Shown here in pieces: positions 7,812 to 16,770 of a stretch of DNA of 64,000 bases. The notes under the pieces are model-generated. The model had not been told where the DNA came from. It worked only from the letters and a program-made list of their open reading frames with translations, and made no database searches. A program made the position numbers and the translations under genes. The DNA lies in contig NZ_UHIL01000002.1 in assembly GCF_900460535.1 (NCBI RefSeq), positions 1,426,001-1,490,000 of the forward strand, read 5' to 3'. This stretch comes from Vibrio parahaemolyticus. Lineage in GTDB: Bacteria > Pseudomonadota > Gammaproteobacteria > Enterobacterales > Vibrionaceae. Numbering within the stretch: position 1 is the first letter of the stretch; each line of letters opens with the position of its first letter.

Positions 7812-10166
7812 TCATCGATTCTCAAAACGATTATAGTCAAGTAATCCAAATTCGATCGGTTGATTTGTACGGTACCAATTGTGGATACGATCGCTAAACG
7901 GCCAGAATTTTTCCGAGCTACGGCGAATCGCAAAACTATCCAACAACTTAACGTAATCGGCTTCGTTTTGAATCGCGCTAAACTGATCGACAAATTCTTT
8001 TACTTGGTTTTCTTTAAGCGAGAAAAATGCTGCTGGGTAGCTACCGACAACGCCGCGCACGATGGTCATATCGTCGTTGGCGAAGTCTCGGTTGCTTTCT
8101 TCATCAAACAAACTCGAAATATTGGTGTGCGCATTATTGTGAAGTAGGGTGAACAGTTCGTCCTTACCTGACTTACTACGCACCATCAGCATCGTGATTT
8201 GTGGGACGTTTTGTAGCCCTTCACCACGCACTTGACCGATGCGCTTTAGCTCTTTTTCCGTTTTATCTGAAAGCGCAGTATCGGTAATCTCATAACGAGG
8301 CAGCAGCACTGGCGATAAGCGTTTGCGCATCATGTTCAGTAGCTCGGTTTTTGGATCGTCCGTTTTGTAAACAACGCTGGTCGGTTGATTAAAAGGCTTC
8401 ACGTTACGTTGCAAAAAGTCACTAAGCTGAGGGCTTTGATCTTGATACCAGCTCGATTGAAGCTGGTGGCGCATATCCGCAGGCAGCAAGGTAACAAAGT
8501 TACTCTCGCCTTCAAGACGTAAGAAGTCCATGAACATACGCGTCATCAACTGGTGACCAAAGTTACCGTATACGTCAAATCCTGCTACCAATAGGTAGTG
8601 AATACGCTCCAGCAAAGCGTAATCTAAGATCCAGACTGTTTTTGGCTGCTCGCCAACCAACCCTTGAACTACAGATGCACTGTCAAAATGACGGAATACT
8701 GTTAATGCTGCATTTGGGTTGGTGCCGTTACCATCCCAAATGACGTCAGTCGATAGGTTTTCGCCATGCTTAAACCAGTTGTTCGTAAACTCAGATTTTG
8801 CTTCAAGATAACGCGCTTGTTGGCGTGCGTACTTAACCCAGTTTGTGACTGGAAGCGTATTACTTTCTTGTTCGGCTGGCAGTTTTAAGTTATCTGCTTG
8901 TGAACGGTAGAACTCGTTAACCTCAGGAATGTCAGCTTTGTCTGGGTCCAAGAAGAATACCCAGAAGCGATCATTGATGACGTTAAGTGCAAGCTGACCA
9001 CGACAAACAGGGCCTTTAATGTACGCCATGATGGTGTTTTGCGCATTATCAAGCATGAATTTGAAGCGAGACTTCACTGGCATATCAATGAATGCCGTCA
9101 TCGGGTTAGCTGCAACTTCTGGCTCGTAGCTAGGTAGCTGAGTAACGGAGTAATCCGCTTCAATAAACCACTTTTTCCAGTTACTGATGCGCTGTGTGTT
9201 GAGCGCAAATGGCATGTGCGTTTTGTCAACAATAGTGCCTTGTTCTGGAATGATTCGGTAGTAAACGCGTTCAACGCCCGGATCGTCGTAAGGGCGACGA
9301 GTGGAAATGCGCTTCACTGGTTGTCCTGGCGGCGTTGCGGAGCGCACGAGGGTAAAGAAGCGCGGTTTTTCGCTCAACTCAGAGAAGTACAGGTGCGACA
9401 GGAACAAGTGCTCGTAAATGTAACGCGACATCAACTGGTTTTTGAGGTCTGAATGGTTGAGCAGTGTTTCGTATTGATTGATTTTCGCCTGCTCTTGGTC
9501 ACTGATTGGCGTGTGCATATTCATGATCGCGCCGTTTTCTAGCCAAGTCATCAGCGTGTGGTATTCGCTGTTGGTTAGATTCGGCATACCAAATGGCATT
9601 CCCCAGTTTGGGTTGTCTTTTTCGTACTGTTCGTACTCTTCAATTGTCGGGCAGGTTTGCTCACGATCAATCGAAAAATCAAAACCTTCTAATTGCACTT
9701 GGTCTGGCAAGGGATGGCGCTCTTTCTGTTGCAATAAACGAGCGATAAGGCCAGCTTCAAGGTTTGCCGCCATGCTTTGGTCGCGTTCATTCAAAACAGG
9801 GTGGAAGCCAGCGTCGCGCCATTCTTGGGTGGTTTCTGCATCTTCAAACAAGCGAGTAGGCGCAGCCGCTGTCAGGCGAGTGCCTTCATAAACCAACGCT
9901 TTCGATGCTCCGCGGTCGATCCCTTCTACCGATGAAAGTTTTAGCTGACATGGCGCATCGTAGCAGGCGTGGCAAACCACACAGCGGTTATCGACGATAG
10001 GTTTTACCTCGCGTTGGAAGAAATCTGCCTGCGGCGTTTCAACGCTGGCAGTACGCTCACGAACCAACTGAGGGCCGAACAATTGGTCAAAGTTCAGGCC
10101 AGCATAAGTAGCACAACCAGCAAACAGACTGGCAATGCAGAGTATAAAAATTAGACGCAAATTCAT
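7812..10166 (-). CDS. cti: Fatty acid cis/trans isomerase (lipoprotein, monoheme)
   Basis: About 784 residues from the chosen start. Cti converts cis-unsaturated membrane acyl chains to trans isomers in the periplasm without ATP, giving a fast stiffening response to solvents and heat. Evidence: an N-terminal lipobox (LFAGC, Cys18), then a c-type heme site CVVCH (residues 62-66) in the context VDNRCVVCHACYDAPC, and the long Cti body with GMPNLTNSEYHTL, HMPFAL and GNFGHQLMTRMFMDFLRLEGE. The frame is open to an ATG ten codons upstream (10196). I prefer 10166 because it places the signal peptide at the N-terminus, although neither start has a good Shine-Dalgarno. Cotranscribed with the 63-residue ORF. 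Confidence 0.88.
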   Translation of the reverse strand: MNLRLIFILCIASLFAGCATYAGLNFDQLFGPQLVRERTASVETPQADFFQREVKPIVDNRCVVCHACYDAPCQLKLSSVEGIDRGASKALVYEGTRLTAAAPTRLFEDAETTQEWRDAGFHPVLNERDQSMAANLEAGLIARLLQQKERHPLPDQVQLEGFDFSIDREQTCPTIEEYEQYEKDNPNWGMPFGMPNLTNSEYHTLMTWLENGAIMNMHTPISDQEQAKINQYETLLNHSDLKNQLMSRYIYEHLFLSHLYFSELSEKPRFFTLVRSATPPGQPVKRISTRRPYDDPGVERVYYRIIPEQGTIVDKTHMPFALNTQRISNWKKWFIEADYSVTQLPSYEPEVAANPMTAFIDMPVKSRFKFMLDNAQNTIMAYIKGPVCRGQLALNVINDRFWVFFLDPDKADIPEVNEFYRSQADNLKLPAEQESNTLPVTNWVKYARQQARYLEAKSEFTNNWFKHGENLSTDVIWDGNGTNPNAALTVFRHFDSASVVQGLVGEQPKTVWILDYALLERIHYLLVAGFDVYGNFGHQLMTRMFMDFLRLEGESNFVTLLPADMRHQLQSSWYQDQSPQLSDFLQRNVKPFNQPTSVVYKTDDPKTELLNMMRKRLSPVLLPRYEITDTALSDKTEKELKRIGQVRGEGLQNVPQITMLMVRSKSGKDELFTLLHNNAHTNISSLFDEESNRDFANDDMTIVRGVVGSYPAAFFSLKENQVKEFVDQFSAIQNEADYVKLLDSFAIRRSSEKFWPFSDRIHNWYRTNQPIEFGLLDYNRFENR

Positions 10167-10255
10167 TGAGTTATTTTGAGTAAATTGAATTTGCATTAAT
10201 TAAAGCAAAATAAGTGACGAAATACCAAAAATCGAGACAAATAGCCGCGCTTTCT

Positions 10256-10684
10256 TTACCTATTTATGGATTTAAATAGATAACCCTTACGGTGAATTGT
10301 CTGAATTTGATCTGGTGGCATGCCTTCGGCAATCAAGCGTTTTCGCATTCGACTGATGTGCATATCCAGCGCTCGGTCATGATCAGTGAACGGACGTTGC
10401 AAAACGGTTTGATAGAGGAAAGATTTGGTCAGTACTTTATCTTGATGCTGAATGAGCGTGCGCAGCAGTTCAAACTGAATGGGCGTGAGTTGGATATCCG
10501 TCTTTTTTGGTTGGCTTTGAATCGTAACAGACTGCGTGTACTTATCGAGCGTAAGTACATGATCTGCTGAAGAAGAGTGACCACAATCTTGGCTATCAGA
10601 CGTTAAGGTTGGCAAAACTGACAAGGTTGCTTGAACGCTCACGTTGATACCCAGATTAATAATGAAATTGCGAACCATTATCAT
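10256..10684 (-). CDS. Orphan OmpR/CpxR-type winged-helix DNA-binding protein without receiver
   Basis: About 142 residues. The C-terminal 100 are a clear OmpR/PhoB winged helix: LTPIQFELLRTLIQHQDKVL, a recognition region DHDRALDMHISRMRKRL that resembles CpxR-type regulators, and the wing IQTIHRKGYLFKS. There is no receiver domain: the first 45 residues are short and unlike a REC fold, and only about 200 bases separate this frame from the divergent sulfatase, too few for one. No good Shine-Dalgarno precedes any of the possible starts (TTG 10705, ATG 10684, ATG 10678). It could be a specialised phosphorylation-independent regulator or the remnant of a response regulator. It faces sulfatase 1 divergently and could control it. 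Confidence 0.65.
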   Translation of the reverse strand: MIMVRNFIINLGINVSVQATLSVLPTLTSDSQDCGHSSSADHVLTLDKYTQSVTIQSQPKKTDIQLTPIQFELLRTLIQHQDKVLTKSFLYQTVLQRPFTDHDRALDMHISRMRKRLIAEGMPPDQIQTIHRKGYLFKSINR

Positions 10685-10811
10685 CAATGGGCAATAAAAA
10701 ATCAATGCAATATATAAAGAAGATATTCAAATCGATGATGACAAGTGGTTGGTAAATGTGCTCATTGTCCGGCCTGTTATTGCAACGCTATGCCAGTTGA
10801 GATGAGGTTTG

Positions 10812-10828
10812 GTTATATCTTGTATAAC
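10812..10828. promoter_or_regulatory. Operator-like inverted repeat GTTATA-N5-TATAAC upstream of sulfatase 1
   Basis: Perfect 6-bp arms with a 5-base spacer (TCTTG), 62 bases before the sulfatase 1 start codon. It contains a T-N11-A as in LysR-type sites. The same arms and spacer length recur at 32439-32455 upstream of the second anSME gene. Confidence 0.55.
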
Positions 10829-10890
10829 TTCAATCGTTTTTTCAGCAGGCATACCATAAAGGAAGTTTTTAACGTGAAGGAATAAAAAAC

Positions 10891-12438
10891 GTGAACTTTC
10901 GCAAAAATACTCTAGTACTCACGATGCTTGCAACGGCAGCTCCGATTGCCGCACAAGCAGCTTCTAAACCCAACATGCTGGTTATCATGGGTGATGACAT
11001 CGGCTACGGTAACATCTCTGCTTACAACCAAGGCATGCTTGGCTACAACACACCAAACATCGACAGAATTGCGCAAGAAGGTGCGCTTTTCACAGCGTAC
11101 TACGCGCAGCAATCTTGTACTGCGGGCCGTAGTACTTTCATTACTGGTCAAATGCCAATCCGTACCGGTTTGACGAAAGTAGGCCTACCAGGTGCAGAAC
11201 AAGGTCTTCAACCGCAAGACATTACAATGGCGACGGCACTTAAAGATATGGGCTACGCGACAGGCCAATTTGGTAAAAACCACCTTGGTGACAAAGATGA
11301 AATGTTGCCAACAAACCACGGTTTTGATGAGTTCATGGGTAACCTTTACCACTTGAACGCGGAAGAAGAGCCTGAAAACCCTGATTACCCGAAAGATCCT
11401 GCGTTCCGCAAAAACTTTGGCCCGCGTGGCGTAATCCATTCTTATGCCGATGGCAAAATTGAAGACACAGGTCCTTTGACGCGTAAGCGCATGGAAACGG
11501 TCGACCAAGAAACGCTAGACGCGGCAATGAACTTCATGGAGCGTCAAGTTAAAGCGAACAAGCCGTTCTTCTTGTGGTACAACGCAACGCGCATGCACAT
11601 TTGGACGCATGTGAAAGAAGAAAACCGTACAACAGGTTTGGGTGAATACGCAGATGGTATGGTAGAGCACGACAACATGGTTGGTGAGTTGCTAGATAAA
11701 CTGGATGATCTGAAAGTTGCCGACAACACCATCGTGATTTACACCACCGATAATGGTCCGATGAACGCGACCTGGCCTGATGCAGCATTTGGTCCTTTCC
11801 GTGGTGAGAAAAACACAGGTTGGGAAGGTGGCTTCCGCGTACCAGCAATGGTTCGTTGGCCTGGGCACATTGCACCAAATACGAAGTTAAATGACATCTT
11901 TGCGGGTGAAGACTGGTTCCCAACACTGCTTTCTGCGGCGGGTAACAACACCATCAAGCAAGACTTGCTGAAAGGCTACAAATCATCGTCTGCTGATCGC
12001 ACATACAAAAACCATTTAGATGGTTACAACCAAATGAATTACTTGATGGGTAAAGACAAAGAGTCTGCTCGTGATGAGTTCTTCTACTGGTCAGACGATG
12101 GCGATTTGCTAGCAATGCGTGACAAGCGCTTCAAGCTTCACTTCAAGATCCAAGAGCATGAAGGTTGGGATGTTTGGACGAAAGAGTTCACAAACCTACG
12201 TATACCAATGATCTTCGACCTTAAAGTTGACCCACTAGAGAAGGGCGACCAAGGCTTCGGTTACGAAACATGGCAGTTCAACCACGTATTCTTGCTTGTT
12301 CCTGCTCAAGCGAAAGTAGCGAAAGTTCTGAAATCATTCAAAGAGTTCCCACCACGTCAAGAGATCCCAAGCTTCTCGGTTGATAAAGTGATGGAACAAA
12401 TGAAGAACCTAAGTAAAGTTCAACAAGCGAAAGGTTAA
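10891..12438 (+). CDS. Exported sulfatase 1, Cys-type (CTAGR)
   Basis: 515 residues; family S1 sulfatase (alkaline phosphatase fold). GTG start with GAAGGA ten bases upstream. A signal peptide ends near AAQA (residue 23). The metal-binding NMLVIMGDDIGYG is followed by the modification site QQSCTAGRSTFITGQ, with Cys76 as the residue converted to formylglycine. Further motifs are TGQFGKNHLGD, FFLWYNATRMH and YTTDNGPM. The motif has Ala rather than Pro at +2, which anSME enzymes accept. Natural substrate unknown; these enzymes hydrolyse sulfate esters in the periplasm. It is 60-70 percent alike by eye to sulfatases 2 and 3, so the three arose by duplication. It is followed by a hairpin at 12461-12510. 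Confidence 0.92.
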   Translation: MNFRKNTLVLTMLATAAPIAAQAASKPNMLVIMGDDIGYGNISAYNQGMLGYNTPNIDRIAQEGALFTAYYAQQSCTAGRSTFITGQMPIRTGLTKVGLPGAEQGLQPQDITMATALKDMGYATGQFGKNHLGDKDEMLPTNHGFDEFMGNLYHLNAEEEPENPDYPKDPAFRKNFGPRGVIHSYADGKIEDTGPLTRKRMETVDQETLDAAMNFMERQVKANKPFFLWYNATRMHIWTHVKEENRTTGLGEYADGMVEHDNMVGELLDKLDDLKVADNTIVIYTTDNGPMNATWPDAAFGPFRGEKNTGWEGGFRVPAMVRWPGHIAPNTKLNDIFAGEDWFPTLLSAAGNNTIKQDLLKGYKSSSADRTYKNHLDGYNQMNYLMGKDKESARDEFFYWSDDGDLLAMRDKRFKLHFKIQEHEGWDVWTKEFTNLRIPMIFDLKVDPLEKGDQGFGYETWQFNHVFLLVPAQAKVAKVLKSFKEFPPRQEIPSFSVDKVMEQMKNLSKVQQAKG

Positions 12439-12460
12439 TCCTAAGCGTATTTGAACCCCC

Positions 12461-12512
12461 AACGGTTCGCAATGATGATCTATCTTGGTTGTCGGCGCGA
12501 ACCGTTTTTTAT
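12461..12512 (+). terminator. Long-loop terminator after sulfatase 1
   Basis: Arms AACGGTTCGC (12461-12470) and GCGAACCGTT (12497-12506), perfect 10 bp with a 26-base loop, then a T tract. The large loop is unusual but the T run supports termination. Confidence 0.65.
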
Positions 12513-12747
12513 TTTATCTATTTCGCAACCCTCTAATCGTTTGTTATCTCTTCCTGCCATTCCTTGCGTTAGCGAACCTTCTCTTATCTAAACGCCTTCA
12601 GATCTTTGTTGTCGCCGTGTGAACATGTTCGCGGAAATTATTAAACCCCATTGCCTTTATTCTCATTTTGAATATTCGCAAATCCGGAGGTTGTGAACTA
12701 TACATTCTGTTGCAGGAAGCACTTTTCTAATACACACAGAGGTTTAT
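12513..12747 (+). other. Leader/promoter region of sulfatase 2
   Basis: The gap between sulfatases 1 and 2 is 309 bases. After the hairpin I see no ORF. The Shine-Dalgarno AGAGG precedes the ATG at 12748. I do not find a good copy of the GTTATA-N5-TATAAC repeat here. Confidence 0.4.
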
Positions 12748-14295
12748 ATGACAGCGAAATATGGCGTTAAACGCCGATTAGCGATTCTTGCCGCGGCTTT
12801 AATTGGCGCGACAAGCAGCAGTATCGCGGCAGAAAAACCTAACATTCTCGTCATCTGGGGTGATGATATTGGCCAGTCCAATCTCAGTGCGTACACCTTT
12901 GGCTTGATGGGATACAAAACACCAAACATCGACAGCATCGCGAAAGAGGGCATGATGTTCACAGATTACTACGGTGAACAATCTTGTACTGCGGGTCGTT
13001 CCACCTTTATTACCGGCCAGACTGTGCTCAGAACGGGTTTAAGTAAAGTCGGACTTCCTGGTGCTGACCTAGGTTTGAAAGCGGAAGACGCTACTATTGC
13101 GGAAATGCTTAAACCAATGGGTTACATGACTGGTCAGTTTGGTAAAAACCACTTAGGGGATAAAGACGAACATCTTCCTACTAACCACGGCTTCGATGAA
13201 TTTTTTGGCAACCTTTACCACCTGAACGCTGAGGAAGAACCGGAGAACGTCGATTACCCTAAAGATCCTGAGTTCCGTAAGAAGTTTGGCCCACGCGGTG
13301 TGATTCGTTCGTACGCTGACGGCAAAATTGAAGATACGGGGCCTCTGACTCGTAAGCGTATGGAAACGGTGGACGAAGAGACGTTAGATGCGGCACTCGA
13401 CTTCATGGATCGTGCCGTGAAAGCGAAAAAACCATTCTTCGTATGGTGGAACGCAACCCGCATGCACTTCCGTACTCACGTGAAGCCAGATAACCAAGGC
13501 AAAACCGGCATCAGTACTTATGCTGATGGTATGGTAGAGCACGACAACCATGTTGGTCAGCTACTGAAAAAAGTGGATGACTTAGGCATTAAAGACAACA
13601 CCATTGTTTTCTACTCAACCGATAATGGCCCACACATGAACTCGTGGCCAGATGCGGGTACAACGCCATTCCGTGGCGAGAAAAATACCAACTGGGAAGG
13701 TGCGTACCGTGTTCCTGCAATGGTACGTTGGCCAGGTAAAATTAAAGCGGGTTCTGTCTCGAATGACATCATGCACCACATGGACTGGATGCCTACATTT
13801 GTAGCCGCCGCTGGTGATGACAACATCAAAGAGAAACTGCTTAAAGGTTACAGCGCGGGTGATAAGAAATTCAAAGTTCACCTAGATGGTTATAACTTCC
13901 TGCCATACCTCACTGGTAAAGAAGAGAAAGCACCGCGTGAAGAGATTTTCTACTTCTCGGACGATGGCGATTTAACTGCGCTTCGTTACAACAAGTGGAA
14001 ATTGGTCTTCATGGAACAACGTGCAAAAGGTACGTTGCGTATTTGGGCTGAACCATTCACCAAATTACGTGTGCCGAAGATCTTCAACTTGCGCATGGAC
14101 CCTTATGAAGTTGCGGATGTTACCTCCAACACGTACTACGATTGGATGCTTGATCGCGCCTACATGTTGGTGCCAGCACAAACGTATGTTGGTCGATTCC
14201 TAGAAACCTTCAAAGAGTTCCCGCCAAGGCAAAAAGCCGCAAGTTTCTCGCTTGATCAAGTGATGGAGAAACTGCAAGAGAACCCGAATAAGTAG
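12748..14295 (+). CDS. Exported sulfatase 2, Cys-type (CTAGR)
   Basis: 515 residues, paralogue of sulfatase 1. Basic N-terminus, hydrophobic LAILAAALIGATSS and cleavage near SIAA give an exported protein. The metal site NILVIWGDDIG precedes EQSCTAGRSTFITGQ, with Cys80 as the formylglycine residue. GQFGKNHLGDKDEHLPTNHG and YSTDNGPHMNSWPDAG are conserved with its paralogues, and the block from YPKDPEF to RKRMETVD is almost the same in all three. It has its own promoter region and a good Shine-Dalgarno, and ends at a terminator, so it is probably transcribed alone. Divergence from sulfatase 1 in the substrate-facing parts suggests a different sulfated substrate (inference). Confidence 0.92.
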   Translation: MTAKYGVKRRLAILAAALIGATSSSIAAEKPNILVIWGDDIGQSNLSAYTFGLMGYKTPNIDSIAKEGMMFTDYYGEQSCTAGRSTFITGQTVLRTGLSKVGLPGADLGLKAEDATIAEMLKPMGYMTGQFGKNHLGDKDEHLPTNHGFDEFFGNLYHLNAEEEPENVDYPKDPEFRKKFGPRGVIRSYADGKIEDTGPLTRKRMETVDEETLDAALDFMDRAVKAKKPFFVWWNATRMHFRTHVKPDNQGKTGISTYADGMVEHDNHVGQLLKKVDDLGIKDNTIVFYSTDNGPHMNSWPDAGTTPFRGEKNTNWEGAYRVPAMVRWPGKIKAGSVSNDIMHHMDWMPTFVAAAGDDNIKEKLLKGYSAGDKKFKVHLDGYNFLPYLTGKEEKAPREEIFYFSDDGDLTALRYNKWKLVFMEQRAKGTLRIWAEPFTKLRVPKIFNLRMDPYEVADVTSNTYYDWMLDRAYMLVPAQTYVGRFLETFKEFPPRQKAASFSLDQVMEKLQENPNK

Positions 14296-14324
14296 GTTTG
14301 TTGCACGATCAAAACTCCAAATCG

Positions 14325-14351
14325 AGAGGCTCTGAGGAGCCTCTTTTTTTG
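14325..14351 (+). terminator. Terminator after sulfatase 2
   Basis: 8-bp stem AGAGGCTC / GAGCCTCT (14325-14332, 14337-14344), loop TGAG, followed by a run of seven T. Confidence 0.9.
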
Positions 14352-14454
14352 CGCACCGTTTAAGTTTTTCTTAAAACTCATGTAATTACTTGTCCAAAAA
14401 GAAAAAGTCATCCTACAGTTGATGAAGAATAAAATTAGAATAACAAGGATCGTT

Positions 14455-16770
14455 ATGACTCAGTGGGCAAGTTGGAAGCAGGCAATAGTGAGCCTTGCTA
14501 TGCTCGTCAGTTTTTCTCTGTTTGGACAGCAAAACGCCCAAACTCCACCAGAACTAGTTCAAGCTCAGTTTATTGGTAACGAAACGTGCATCGATTGTCA
14601 CCAAGTCGAAGTGGAAGCGTGGCAAGGCTCGCACCATGATATGGCGATGCGCCATGCTGATTCAGAATCCGTACTGGGTAACTTCGACAATCAAGTCGTT
14701 GAACATCAGGGCAAAGCAAACCGTTTTTATCGCAAAGGCGATGAATATTGGGTCAACATCCAAGGGCCAGATGGACAGTGGCATGATTACAAAATCAGCT
14801 ATACGTTTGGTTGGGTGCCATTACAACAGTACATGGTGGAATTTGATGATGGACGCATACAACTGATTCCTTTTGCTTGGGATTCGAGAAGTGTGGAACA
14901 AGGCGGGCAACGTTGGTTTCATTTATATCCAGACACGACCACAACCGATGAGTTTTACTGGGCCAATACAGGGCAAAACTGGAACTTCATGTGCGCTGAT
15001 TGCCACTCAACCAACTTGAAGAAAAACTACGACGCGCAAAGCAATACTTATCAAACAACGTGGTCGGAAATCAACGTCAGCTGCGAAGCGTGTCATGGCC
15101 CGGCAAGTCTGCACGTGGAAATGGCGAAACAGGCCAAGCAAAACGGAATGCCAATTGCCACCGCGAATCATTATGGTTTTTCTCGCGATCTTTCAGCCGC
15201 AGTCAAAGAGTGGGTCTACAAAGAAGGGCACAGTACGCTTCAGCCAAAAGACATTGTGCCAACCAACCAAGTTCAAACTTGCGCTCAGTGCCACAGTCGA
15301 CGTACCCAGTTGAATGAAGAAGCGGATCACGTCAAAGGTGCGTTTCTTGATAAGTACCGCCTGAGTTTAATTACCCCTGAGCTCTATTATCACGATGGCC
15401 AAATTTACGATGAGGACTATGTCTACGGCTCGTTCTTGCAATCGGCCATGGCAGAGAAAGGCGTAACGTGCACAAATTGTCACGATCCACATACCGCACA
15501 ACTCAAAATCCCAGAAGAAGCTGTATGTGCGCAATGCCATGTAGCGTCAGATTATCTGCCAGAAAACCACACCTTTCATCAAGCGAACACCAAAGCATCA
15601 AAATGCACAACGTGCCACATGCCGGAGACGACTTATATGCAGGTAGACCCGCGCAGAGACCACAGTTGGCACGTTCCGCGCCCAGATTTAAGCAAGCATA
15701 TTAATACGCCCAATGTTTGTACCGCTTGTCATGATGATAAAGATGCGAAGTGGGCCGATGAGCAGATTGGTCAATGGTTCCCAAAATCAAAGTATCGCAA
15801 CACTCAGCACTTCTCGGTCGCATTTTATGCAGACGCGATAGGTCATAGAGGTGGTTCAGATGCCTTGGCTTATACGGCTCAAGATTCTTCCAACAGTGAC
15901 ATCATTCGCGCATCGGCTTTAGAGCGAATGGCAGGCAATACTGGCCAGAATACGTTGGTTGCGCTTGCGCGCGCCGTGAAACATGAGAACGAGATGATTC
16001 GACTGGGTGCTGTTGCTGGCTCGGCAGGGTATGACTTTAGTGACCGTTGGCAGATTTTACAGCCGTTGCTGAGTGATCCAGTGTTGTCGGTGCGAACCGA
16101 AGCGGCAGCTGCGCTAGTCAGTCATTATGGGGAAATGAATCCGCTACAAAGAGAGCGCATTCAAAAACCGTTAGATGAATACATGGACATTCAACGCTTT
16201 AATGCCGATCGCGGATTTGGGCGAACTAACTTAGCCAATGTATATCGTAGTTTGGGAGAGGCTAATAAAGCGATCGAACTGTATCAACAAGCTATCGACA
16301 TCGAACCTTATTTCGAAAATAGCTACGTCAATTTAGCGGACATGTATCGCCGACAAGGTGATGAAGCCAAAGCGGTACAAATTCTGAGTGCGGGAATGAA
16401 AGCACAACCGAAATCAAGTTCGCTGCCTTACAGTGCAGGGCTTGCGCTGTTAAGACAAGGCAACAGCAAACAAGCTAATCAGTATTTAAAACAGGCCGCA
16501 GAAAGCGCGAAAGATAACGCTCAGTATTGGTATGTGTACGGTTTAGCGTTGGAGAAATCCGACGTATTAGAAGCGAGTAAGGCGTTAAACAAGGCGTTTG
16601 ACGTTGGTGGTGACCCACGGCATCTTTATGCCCAGTGCGAAGTGTTGGCGAGAAACTATCGACAAGGCGGCGTTGCATTTGCCTTTGAACGGTGCACCAA
16701 GCAGCTTGGTGCACATGCTCCTGAGGAAGTTATTCAACAGCTCAAAGCGACCGTGACTACAAAGAAATAG
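14455..16770 (+). CDS. Octaheme c-type cytochrome with C-terminal HEAT/TPR repeats
   Basis: 771 residues from the ATG at 14455, chosen because AAGGA lies five bases before it and it starts directly at a signal peptide (ending near FGQQNAQ); the frame is open to a TTG at 14419. Eight CxxCH heme sites are visible: CIDCH (45-49), CADCH, CEACH, CAQCH, CTNCH, CAQCH, CTTCH and CTACH. After the hemes come HEAT-like repeats (TLVALARAVKHENEMIRLGAV, then SDPVLSVRTEAAAALVSHYG) and TPRs (ALEKSDVLEASKALNKAF and ANKAIELYQQAIDIEPY). It should be a soluble periplasmic electron carrier or multiheme oxidoreductase of the cytochrome c554-like group. No catalytic assignment can be made. The C-terminal module is repeated as a separate protein at 33888-35015. 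The 3' end overlaps the convergent LysR gene by 14 bases. Confidence 0.88.
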   Translation: MTQWASWKQAIVSLAMLVSFSLFGQQNAQTPPELVQAQFIGNETCIDCHQVEVEAWQGSHHDMAMRHADSESVLGNFDNQVVEHQGKANRFYRKGDEYWVNIQGPDGQWHDYKISYTFGWVPLQQYMVEFDDGRIQLIPFAWDSRSVEQGGQRWFHLYPDTTTTDEFYWANTGQNWNFMCADCHSTNLKKNYDAQSNTYQTTWSEINVSCEACHGPASLHVEMAKQAKQNGMPIATANHYGFSRDLSAAVKEWVYKEGHSTLQPKDIVPTNQVQTCAQCHSRRTQLNEEADHVKGAFLDKYRLSLITPELYYHDGQIYDEDYVYGSFLQSAMAEKGVTCTNCHDPHTAQLKIPEEAVCAQCHVASDYLPENHTFHQANTKASKCTTCHMPETTYMQVDPRRDHSWHVPRPDLSKHINTPNVCTACHDDKDAKWADEQIGQWFPKSKYRNTQHFSVAFYADAIGHRGGSDALAYTAQDSSNSDIIRASALERMAGNTGQNTLVALARAVKHENEMIRLGAVAGSAGYDFSDRWQILQPLLSDPVLSVRTEAAAALVSHYGEMNPLQRERIQKPLDEYMDIQRFNADRGFGRTNLANVYRSLGEANKAIELYQQAIDIEPYFENSYVNLADMYRRQGDEAKAVQILSAGMKAQPKSSSLPYSAGLALLRQGNSKQANQYLKQAAESAKDNAQYWYVYGLALEKSDVLEASKALNKAFDVGGDPRHLYAQCEVLARNYRQGGVAFAFERCTKQLGAHAPEEVIQQLKATVTTKK

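Noticed and set aside
12656..12748. A third copy of the GTTATA-N5-TATAAC element before sulfatase 2
   Set aside because: The best match in the region is GTTGTG-N5-TACATT, only about 7 of 12 arm positions; not better than chance.
14419..14455. TTG start for the octaheme cytochrome
   Set aside because: ATG at 14455 has AAGGA five bases before it and starts at the signal peptide; the TTG has no ribosome site.
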